Shown here: positions 7,475 to 13,645 of the stretch, in pieces
Layout of the letters: each line of letters starts with the position of its first letter
Numbering within the stretch: position 1 is the stretch's first letter
Assembly (NCBI GenBank): GCA_041671765.1
Contig: JBAZAX010000021.1
Span: 1-26,637 of the forward strand
Direction: 5' to 3'
Length of the DNA: 26,637 nucleotides
From: JBAZAX01 sp041671765
GTDB lineage: Bacteria; Babelota; Babeliae; Babelales; RVW-14
Notes under the pieces: generated by a model
Database searches by the model: none
What the model was told of the DNA's origin: nothing
The model's input: the letters and a program-made list of their open reading frames with translations, nothing else
Made by a program: the position numbers and the translations under genes

Positions 7475-9565
7475 TTAATTTGGTCTGAAAAATCTATGAA
7501 CACAACAAGCATAACTATTTGGATTCATATCTCTTTTCATAATCACAAATTCAAATGTTCCATTTGGAGGTAATTGACATGCATTTGCCATCTCATGTCC
7601 AATCCATGTGATTCTACCTGGAAATGTAATACGAATGACAATCCATCCGTTTCCGGTAGATCTTTGACTTGAGATAACTCCAAGATTTCCGTAGTGTTTT
7701 TCCACAAGATTACTGAATGCATGATTATTATCCCTAGGATTTTTGTATTTTGGTAATCTTGAATAGTCCAAATTTGCGAGAAAATTTACACTTGATCCGG
7801 CAGCTTCCGGATGCAAAAATATTTTACATTGGTATCCGGTTGTGCCTCTGCTTAAATCCAAAATACAGTTATATTTTTTAGATATTTGATCTTGAGGGTT
7901 TTCAGGTTCAAAAAGTTCTTGGCCAGATTGTGATTCTGCAACGCCAAGTTTTAATGTTTCTTCTATCTCAGGATCTTGAATTTGTATGGTTAAATCTGGG
8001 GCTAGAGACTCTGGACTTAGTGACGGTACAGCGGGTGCAGGTGATGATGTTGATGCCAATAATTCAGGAGCCTTATGTCTAAGCGTTTCAACCACTGAAG
8101 GTGCATCTTGTCCTTTGTGTTTTTGCTTTTGTTTTGATGAGCCAATTTTTGGTGTTACAGTTACTGAAGGGGCCTCTTCTTCTTTGCGTTTTGCGGCTGC
8201 TTTGCTTCTCTCTGTCGCTTGTTTAGCAGCAGCTTTTTGTTTTTTTGTTTTATGTTGTTTCTTTGCCGTGTCTTCTGCAGCGATGAGATCTTTAGCCATT
8301 TGTTCGGCTTTTAATTCTGCTTGTGTAAGCTCTCTGTGTTCTTTACTTTCGGCTGCCGCTTTTGAGCATCCGGCTTCATCCTTAATTAAGAATTCGAAGT
8401 TGTATTCAGTTAATTTTGCAATTAAATTAGGCAAAATATTTTTAGGATTGGTTCCGGTGACTTCACTTTTAAGATCAATTCCGGAAAATATTTTTTTGAG
8501 CGATTCGAATTCTGAATTTAAACTTAAAAAAAATATTTCAAGATTCTTTTTTGCTTCCGGCCCGGCTATGGCTCCCCAAACTTGTACGTAGTGAATCAGG
8601 CGTTGGCTGTTTCCCGGATTGGCAAGCTCAAGAATTCTAGCTTTTAATTTTTCAGGTAATTGGCCAATTTGTTGTAGGATCATGGCTTTAATTTCATCTA
8701 TAGTCAGTAATCTGGAATGGATGGCTTCTCGTTCTTTGGCAACCTCAGCCAGTCTTTTTTTTCTGTGGGCCTCTATTTTTGCACTAGAGTATTTCACAGG
8801 AGTAGATGGAACTATTATTTCAGATCTAAAAGCCACATCTATTATATTTCTTAGGTGTGCAGCGAAAAGATAATTGCAAATATTTCCAACCTTGCCGCTT
8901 GAAGTATTAAATATTTCTAAAAATAGATCATGAGATTCTGTTTTAAGTAAGGCTGCTGTTTTTTTGTGTATTTGCCATATCATATCGATATAACAAATAA
9001 AACACATTTCCTGGCAGAGACCTTGTATGCTTAATATTTCTTCAATTGCTCTAAATTGAAAATCTATTGACTCATCGCTGCAATCTTTTGAATGAATTTT
9101 TTCTGACTTAAGAACATCCTTTGCGACAATTCTTTCTATGTCATTGTAGGTAAAAGCACCTTTTTCGTGAGCAATCTGTTCGAGTCTGTCTAATCGGGAT
9201 TTTACATTTTCGCTTGTCATTAAATAGGCGGTACTGGCCGCATTTATTGCATCACGGGTTTGTTTTTTTGCCAGATCTATTTTTGCGAGAGAATCAACGT
9301 GACTTGTGCTTGAGTAGCTGGGAATTTGTTTGGCTAAGGCGTTTCTATCAATAGATTCACTTATAGCGTAAAATATTGCATCTGCCCTAAGCTCAATAAT
9401 ATACATCAATTCTGTAAACTCTTGTCGGACTTGGGCTTCCAAATGCGCTAGCGCTGCTTCGGCACAATCTGCCGGTTTTTGTGTTGCACTCCACAAATTG
9501 GTTGATGCAAACGCAAAAAATCCCAAAAATATTGGAAAATATAGATATTTTATGACTTTTTTCAT
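7475..9565 (-). CDS. Large exported protein with basic linker and unknown C-terminal domain
   Basis: A 696-residue protein with a clear signal peptide (KKVIKYLYFPIFLGFFAFAS, then a cleavage-like region before SATQKPADC). Residues about 30-420 are predicted mostly helical and contain scattered Cys. Residues about 420-500 form a Lys/Ala/Glu-rich segment (KKQHKTKKQKAAAKQ type), followed by a Pro/Ser-rich spacer to about 570. A compact C-terminal domain of about 120 residues follows, rich in aromatic and beta-type residues (GNGWIVIRITFPG, GTFEFVIMKRD). The modular order of export signal, long stalk, flexible linker and small C-terminal domain resembles toxin-like or adhesin-like proteins, but I do not recognise the C-terminal domain. 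Start ATG 9565 is chosen over ATG 9577 because GGGGGTTATT separates them. Confidence 0.78.
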   Translation of the reverse strand: MKKVIKYLYFPIFLGFFAFASTNLWSATQKPADCAEAALAHLEAQVRQEFTELMYIIELRADAIFYAISESIDRNALAKQIPSYSSTSHVDSLAKIDLAKKQTRDAINAASTAYLMTSENVKSRLDRLEQIAHEKGAFTYNDIERIVAKDVLKSEKIHSKDCSDESIDFQFRAIEEILSIQGLCQEMCFICYIDMIWQIHKKTAALLKTESHDLFLEIFNTSSGKVGNICNYLFAAHLRNIIDVAFRSEIIVPSTPVKYSSAKIEAHRKKRLAEVAKEREAIHSRLLTIDEIKAMILQQIGQLPEKLKARILELANPGNSQRLIHYVQVWGAIAGPEAKKNLEIFFLSLNSEFESLKKIFSGIDLKSEVTGTNPKNILPNLIAKLTEYNFEFLIKDEAGCSKAAAESKEHRELTQAELKAEQMAKDLIAAEDTAKKQHKTKKQKAAAKQATERSKAAAKRKEEEAPSVTVTPKIGSSKQKQKHKGQDAPSVVETLRHKAPELLASTSSPAPAVPSLSPESLAPDLTIQIQDPEIEETLKLGVAESQSGQELFEPENPQDQISKKYNCILDLSRGTTGYQCKIFLHPEAAGSSVNFLANLDYSRLPKYKNPRDNNHAFSNLVEKHYGNLGVISSQRSTGNGWIVIRITFPGRITWIGHEMANACQLPPNGTFEFVIMKRDMNPNSYACCVHRFFRPN

Positions 9566-9575
9566 AATAACCCCC
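9563..9575 (-). promoter_or_regulatory. GGGGGTTAT-type ribosome binding site
   Basis: On the minus strand GGGGGTTATT precedes ATG 9565, the same string as before ATG 198 and nearly the same as before ATG 23230. The upstream ATG at 9577 overlaps the G-run and would lack a ribosome binding site. Confidence 0.5.
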
Positions 9576-9606
9576 ATTTTTATTTAAAATTTACTATCTT
9601 GCAATA

Positions 9607-9635
9607 ATTATGCCCAAAAAAATCAACTTTCGCAA
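9607..9635 (-). promoter_or_regulatory. Candidate promoter for the exported protein gene
   Basis: On the minus strand TTGCGA (9635-9630), a 17-base spacer and CATAAT (9612-9607), about 42 bases upstream of ATG 9565. It is a moderate match to sigma-70 elements. Confidence 0.35.
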
Positions 9636-9692
9636 CCGCCCCCTATTAATTGCAAATCTTGACATTTTTGTTCGTATATGTGATTTTTAGCT

Positions 9693-9701
9693 TGTTATAA
9701 T
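9693..9701 (+). promoter_or_regulatory. Candidate extended -10 promoter for thrS
   Basis: TGTTATAAT at 9693-9701 is a perfect TATAAT with an extended-10 TG. The nearest consensus -35, TTGACA at 9659-9664, is 31 bases away and too far to pair, so this would act as an extended -10 promoter. It gives a leader of about 210 bases before thrS. Confidence 0.4.
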
Positions 9702-9917
9702 TAAGTTACGTGAGTAGGATTTTTGAATATGCTAAATTTATTTTTACTGCAATACATTTTAGCTTTCAGTGTTTCTCTTAACACAACGCATCGAACAGCC
9801 GGCTGGGGCCGGTAAATTTTAATTCTCAACCAAACATTCTTTTTATTTTAATTAAATTTTATTTCTGTTACTTTTGTTTATAAAATTATTTTTTTAGTTT
9901 TTAAAAGAAAGCTGACC
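9702..9917 (+). other. Long thrS leader with a small hairpin
   Basis: About 210 bases without a recognisable gene. It holds CCGGC-TGGG-GCCGG (9799-9812), a 5-bp GC hairpin followed only by TAAATTTTAATT, so a poor terminator. It also holds a 30-codon open frame at 9730-9822 with AGGAT upstream and a hydrophobic first half; it contains a single Thr codon. No T-box motif was seen. A regulatory leader is possible but unproven. Confidence 0.25.
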
Positions 9918-11639
9918 ATGGAAAATAACAAACGGGAAAATAGTGAACGCTTGCATAATTTGCGCCACTCTGCAGCGCACTTATTAGCTCAGGCTGTATT
10001 GGAGATTTACCCTGACACCAAAGTTACAATTGGTCCTGTTACTGAAAATGGCTTTTTTTATGATTTTTTGCCTACAAAAAACTTCAAAGAAGAAGATTTG
10101 CCTTTAATTGAAAACAAAATGCATGAAATTGCTAAACGTGACTACAAAGTTGTAGGTAGACAGGTTAGCAAAGACGAAGCTCGTAAGCTTTTCAATGGCA
10201 ATAAATTTAAGCTTGAACTTATTGATGGCATTACCGATGAAACTGTTGGTATTTATTCACAGGGCGACTTTTTTGATCTTTGCAAAGGTGGACACGTTGA
10301 ATCTACCGGCGAAATAAAGCATTTCAAATTAACTGCAATTTCAGGCGCATATTGGCGTGCAGACCGCTCGGGAATTGCATTGCAGCGAATTTCCGGTCTA
10401 GCTTTTTTAACCGATGCAGACATGCAAGAATATTTTAAAAAGATAGAAGAGGCTGAACAGAACGATCATCGTAGGATTGGGCAACAGCTTGGACTATTTA
10501 CTTTTGATGATGCTGCCGTCGGATTTCCAATTTTTCTACCAAAAGGTTGGACAATTTTTAACAAATTGATTGAATATGAGCGGCATGTTCAACGTGGGGT
10601 CTATGAGGAAATTAAAACCCCATTGATTATGAACGAAACTCTCTGGAAGACTTCCGGGCATTATGATCATTACAGAGAAAACATGTACTACACAAAGATT
10701 GATGATATTGCTCATTGCATTAAGCCTATGAACTGTCCAGGTGGAATTCTGGTTTACAAAAACAGACCTCGTTCATATCGCGAGCTTCCAATCCGTATGG
10801 CTGAGTTTGGTTTTGTTCACAGACACGAGCTCTCAGGCGTTTTACATGGTCTTTTTAGAGTAAGAGCATTCACTCAGGACGATGCGCACATTTACTGTAC
10901 ACAGGAGCAGTTGGAACAAGAAATTTGGGGCGTTGTTGATTTGGCACACAAGACTTATAACAAATTTGGTTTTAAAAAAGTTAGAATGGGTGTTGCTACA
11001 AGACCTGCAAAATCAATTGGAACTGATGAGTATTGGGAAAAAGCTACCAATGCACTCAAATCTGCATTAGAAAAAAATGGCGTAGATTATTTTGTAAAAG
11101 AGGGTGATGGTGCTTTTTACGGTCCGAAGATTGATATGATGATTCAAGATGCCATGGGACGTGAATGGCAGTGTGGAACAGTTCAAGTTGATTTCTTCTT
11201 GCCACAGAATTTTGATCTGAAATATATTGCATCAGACCAATCCAAGCACACTCCAATTATGATTCACAGAGTTTTGTATGGATCACTTGAAAGATTCTTT
11301 GGAATTTTGACTGAACATTACAAAGGACACTTCCCATTCTGGCTTGCACCTGTTCAGGCAAAAGTTCTTGTTATAACTGATCAACAGATGGAATATGCAA
11401 AGACAGTTCTTGCTGAACTTATGAAGCATGACATCCGTGTTGAGCTTGATGAGTCCGGAGATCAGATTTCTGCAAAAATACGTGCAGCGCAAATGGATAA
11501 GATTCCATGGATGATTGTTCTTGGTAAAAAAGAACAAGAGAATGGAACTGTAACATTGCGATACAATGATGGTAAACAGGAATTTGGACTTAAGATTGAA
11601 GATCTGCTTAAGAAAGCTCAAGAATTAAGTTGGGTCTAA
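9918..11639 (+). CDS. thrS: Threonyl-tRNA synthetase lacking the TGS domain
   Basis: Charges tRNA-Thr; class II synthetase with an editing domain that removes mis-attached serine. The 573 residues begin directly at the editing domain (HSAAH at 17-21, CKGGH at 122-126) and lack the roughly 60-residue N-terminal TGS domain found in the E. coli enzyme (642 aa). The catalytic core carries the three expected zinc ligands, C273 (MNCPGG), H324 (DDAHIYC) and H450 (IMIHRVLYGS), motif 2 around residues 299-318 (FVHRHELSGVLHGLFRVR) and motif 3 near GSLERFFG. The C-terminal anticodon-binding domain starts about residue 475. ATG 9918 fits with AGAAAG upstream. No upstream in-frame extension can supply a TGS domain. 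Confidence 0.97.
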   Translation: MENNKRENSERLHNLRHSAAHLLAQAVLEIYPDTKVTIGPVTENGFFYDFLPTKNFKEEDLPLIENKMHEIAKRDYKVVGRQVSKDEARKLFNGNKFKLELIDGITDETVGIYSQGDFFDLCKGGHVESTGEIKHFKLTAISGAYWRADRSGIALQRISGLAFLTDADMQEYFKKIEEAEQNDHRRIGQQLGLFTFDDAAVGFPIFLPKGWTIFNKLIEYERHVQRGVYEEIKTPLIMNETLWKTSGHYDHYRENMYYTKIDDIAHCIKPMNCPGGILVYKNRPRSYRELPIRMAEFGFVHRHELSGVLHGLFRVRAFTQDDAHIYCTQEQLEQEIWGVVDLAHKTYNKFGFKKVRMGVATRPAKSIGTDEYWEKATNALKSALEKNGVDYFVKEGDGAFYGPKIDMMIQDAMGREWQCGTVQVDFFLPQNFDLKYIASDQSKHTPIMIHRVLYGSLERFFGILTEHYKGHFPFWLAPVQAKVLVITDQQMEYAKTVLAELMKHDIRVELDESGDQISAKIRAAQMDKIPWMIVLGKKEQENGTVTLRYNDGKQEFGLKIEDLLKKAQELSWV

Positions 11640-11677
11640 GATTTTTGATTCAGGATCTGTAATAATTTAATAGAAAA

Positions 11678-11710
11678 AAGAGCCGCTTATTTTCATGATA
11701 AGCGGCTCTT
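11678..11710 (+). terminator. Terminator hairpin after thrS
   Basis: Perfect 13-bp inverted repeat AAGAGCCGCTTAT / ATAAGCGGCTCTT around the loop TTTCATG, 38 bases after the thrS stop. The following CTTTG is a weak T-run, while six As precede it on the other strand, so it may terminate minus-strand transcripts as well. Confidence 0.75.
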
Positions 11711-11714
11711 CTTT

Positions 11715-11956
11715 GTATTCTAATCCCACTGAAAACATTTACTGAGATGTATTTTGGCTGTGCCTACAGAAGCCTCAACCGAAGATTGTGTCATCCTGTC
11801 GTGTTCGCCGAAGTCTTCTGCGACGGCTGGGAATTCGTTTGATAACTTTTCAAAGTGTTGAGTTGCCTTTACTAGAGCTATTTGTCATCCTGAAACGAGT
11901 TCATAACTGTCCGAGGTGCTTAAAATGATTGTAAAAACTTGTTATAATACCATTCC
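11715..11956. other. Gene-free stretch with repeat remnants and a possible promoter
   Basis: No coding frame is supported here. It contains a second dispersed motif, TGTCATCCTG (11789-11798 and again 11883-11892), a region of local dyad symmetry around 11803-11826 (CGCCGAAG...CGACGGC), and TGTTATAAT at 11940-11948, an extended -10 that could serve the GIY-YIG gene downstream. Confidence 0.4.
11881..11919 (-). repeat. Outer inverted repeat, left copy
   Basis: Read on the minus strand it matches 12513-12551 at 29 of 39 positions. Five of the ten mismatches are in the central 11 bases, which read GAACTCGTTTC here and GAAACGAGTTC there; these are exact reverse complements of each other. The two copies bracket the GIY-YIG cassette. 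Confidence 0.55.
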
Positions 11957-11960
11957 AATG

Positions 11961-11983
11961 CGCTCGTCCTGATGCTTCGATAC
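11961..11983. repeat. Partial copy of the palindromic repeat
   Basis: CGCTCGTCCTGA is the left arm of the family, here followed directly by CTTCGATAC, the reverse complement of the right arm GTATCGAAG. It looks like a collapsed or rearranged copy just upstream of the full element at 11985. Confidence 0.5.
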
Positions 11984-11984
11984 A

Positions 11985-12056
11985 GCAACCCGCTCGTCCT
12001 GAGTGCGTGCGAAGCACGTGTATCGAAGGATGCGGGTTGCCACTCAGCATGAGCGG
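11985..12056 (+). repeat. Palindromic dispersed repeat (B), upstream of GIY-YIG gene
   Basis: GCAACCCG (11985-11992) pairs with CGGGTTGC (12033-12040). Inside are the arms CTCGTCCTGAGTG and GTATCGAAGGATG and the inner hairpin GCGTGC-GAA-GCACGT. Directly after it, CACTCAGCATGAGCGG (12041-12056) is an inverted copy of the left arm CCGCTCGTCCTGAGTG (11990-12005), 14 of 16 bases complementary, so an alternative, longer fold exists. Confidence 0.75.
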
Positions 12057-12105
12057 ACTCGTATCAAAGGATGAAATAACAACAACTTGGGTTGATGGGG
12101 AAAAT

Positions 12106-12399
12106 ATGCAATATTTTTATGTATATATTTTAAAATGCAATGATGGATCTTATTATACTGGACATACAGACAATATTGAAGCACGCGTATCCCAGCATCA
12201 ACAAGGTTTGATAAAAGATTGCTATACTGTGACTCGTTTACCAGTGACGGTTGTTTTTGTTCAACTCCTTGCCAGTAGAAATGAGGCATTTAGTGCCGAG
12301 CGAAAAATAAAAGGTTGGTCTAAGCAAAAAAAAGAAGCCTTAATCAAAGGTGATTGGAAGCTTATTTCTTTATTGGCAAAAAAAGTATTTAAAAAATAA
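12106..12399 (+). CDS. Small GIY-YIG nuclease-like protein (UPF0213/YhbQ type)
   Basis: A 97-residue single-domain protein: the GIY-YIG signature appears as FYVYILKCNDGSYYTGHT at residues 4-21, followed by the conserved Arg in EARVSQHQQG (about 27-36) and the Glu of AERKIKGWSKQKKEALI near residue 65, so the nuclease core looks intact. The open frame extends back to 12007, but that part lies within the palindromic repeat; ATG 12106 with GATGGGG six bases upstream is the evident start. Small GIY-YIG proteins of this kind are common in bacteria and their job is mostly unclear. This one is flanked by inverted copies of a dispersed palindromic repeat, which suggests a role in the spread of that repeat; this is inference. 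Confidence 0.88.
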   Translation: MQYFYVYILKCNDGSYYTGHTDNIEARVSQHQQGLIKDCYTVTRLPVTVVFVQLLASRNEAFSAERKIKGWSKQKKEALIKGDWKLISLLAKKVFKK

Positions 12400-12407
12400 A
12401 CAAGCTG

Positions 12408-12472
12408 GCCGCATCCTTCGATACGATTTGTTTCGCAATAAGTTGCTACACAAATCACTCAGGACGAGCGGC
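12408..12472 (-). repeat. Palindromic dispersed repeat (C), downstream of GIY-YIG gene
   Basis: GCCGC (12408-12412) pairs with GCGGC (12468-12472). The arms are ATCCTTCGATAC and CACTCAGGACGAG, that is, the family in reverse orientation relative to the copy at 11985. GATTTGT (12425-12431) and ACAAATC (12450-12456) form a perfect inner stem. It begins 9 bases after the GIY-YIG stop and could also act as a transcript end. Confidence 0.75.
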
Positions 12473-12512
12473 TGAAAAATTGCATTTTGATAGATTAATT
12501 ATTTAAGAAAAA

Positions 12513-12551
12513 TTACTTCGGACAGTTGTGAAACGAGTTCAGCATGACAAA
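12513..12551 (+). repeat. Outer inverted repeat, right copy
   Basis: Partner of 11881-11919 in opposite orientation (29 of 39 identical after reverse complementing). Together they enclose a segment of about 670 bases containing the GIY-YIG gene and the inner palindromes. Confidence 0.55.
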
Positions 12552-12610
12552 ACTGCTTAGCAAAGTGTATCTAGAAAAAAATCTAAGTTATATCTAGTTA
12601 TCGACTGGTG

Positions 12611-13621
12611 TTATTTTAACTCAGATAAATTCAATTTGCTGACTCCGGCAAGAACTTCGGGATCGACAGAACGTGTTCTTCTTATTGGGCGCAATTCGGG
12701 AACTTCGCCTGGGACGATTATGCCGCCTGGTGTTGCTAATAAGTGGGAACAATTTTCTTTAATAAAAGATAAAATACGAACTCTGGTCTCCTTAGATATT
12801 CCACGTTCATCATCATGAATCAACTCGCATATCAGGTGTCTGTCTAAATTAGACTGTCCCAATATTGCATCCAAAAATGCGGTCCCAGGATTTTGTGAAG
12901 CAAGCATCAATAAAACTTCCAGTTGATGATTTAATATTCCTGTGTTTATATTCTGGGTTCTTAAAAATGTAAGAAGTAAGCCATCGCGTGTACTGTTATT
13001 TATTAACAAATCAAAAGAGTTATTCCCTGAAGGGTTGGCTCTTTCAAATTGTTCATCAACGCTTATTTGTTCGTAATATCTGTGATAAAAAGAATCAATA
13101 AGTTCGAAAAGATCATCCAAATCATTATTAACTAAGCATTTTACCAGCAAAAATAAAACGTAAGAAAAATGATCATAAAAATCTTTATCTTTAGTAGCTA
13201 TTATTTCAATAATTTCTAAATTTGCTCTTATAGTCTTTATTTTGGGCTTGCTAAAACTGGCCTGTAATTGAATATTTCTTATTGCCAACCGGATTGGATC
13301 AAGATGAGAGTTATTCTCTTCAAAAAGATTAAAAAAGTTGCATATAAGAAGTCTTTCTACGAATAAAGGCTTTCCATAAATTGCGGCTAAGTGGAGTAGA
13401 GAATTTCCTGTATCTTTGGTTCTGTAATCACGAATTAAATCTACGGGTAATCTTTCTAAGCAAGCAAGAAATTCGGCTTCTTGTTCCGGTGTGTTAGATT
13501 TGACGGAAATAATTTCCAGTATGGTTTTTAAATCATGCGCCTGGCTGTCCATGGAATGAGCCAAAAAAGTACTCGAAATAAATAATCCGAATAAAAATGT
13601 AATTTTATTTAAAAAATTCAT
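12611..13621 (-). CDS. Exported ankyrin-repeat protein
   Basis: A 336-residue protein with signal peptide (NFLNKITFLFGLFISSTFLA, cleavage near AHS before MDSQ). One good ankyrin repeat lies at about 68-97 (KDTGNSLLHLAAIYGKPLFVERLL) with a second, weaker one just after (about 101-116, DPIRLAIRN). The rest is predicted helical and may hold degenerate repeats, including HDDERGISKETRVRILSFI near the end. The C-terminal tail (PIRRTRSVDPEVL) is basic and could be flexible. It is the last gene of a likely three-gene minus-strand operon, 24 bases after the upstream phosphatase gene; TAGGAG precedes the ATG. Ankyrin proteins of intracellular bacteria commonly bind host proteins, which is inference here. 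Confidence 0.8.
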   Translation of the reverse strand: MNFLNKITFLFGLFISSTFLAHSMDSQAHDLKTILEIISVKSNTPEQEAEFLACLERLPVDLIRDYRTKDTGNSLLHLAAIYGKPLFVERLLICNFFNLFEENNSHLDPIRLAIRNIQLQASFSKPKIKTIRANLEIIEIIATKDKDFYDHFSYVLFLLVKCLVNNDLDDLFELIDSFYHRYYEQISVDEQFERANPSGNNSFDLLINNSTRDGLLLTFLRTQNINTGILNHQLEVLLMLASQNPGTAFLDAILGQSNLDRHLICELIHDDERGISKETRVRILSFIKENCSHLLATPGGIIVPGEVPELRPIRRTRSVDPEVLAGVSKLNLSELK

Positions 13622-13645
13622 GAATCAAACTCCTAAATTTAAATA

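Noticed and set aside
7986..8591. A 201-codon plus-strand open frame opposite the large exported protein
   Set aside because: Its Ala/Ser/Cys/Phe-rich product mirrors the Lys/Ala/Glu-rich linker on the other strand; no ribosome site and no protein-like pattern.
9730..9822. A 30-codon open frame in the thrS leader as a threonine attenuation peptide
   Set aside because: In the correct frame it has only one Thr codon and the hairpin after it lacks a T-run; neither transcriptional attenuation nor a T-box element is supported.
12007..12105. N-terminal extension of the GIY-YIG protein
   Set aside because: These codons translate the palindromic repeat; ATG 12106 has its own ribosome site and begins exactly at the domain.
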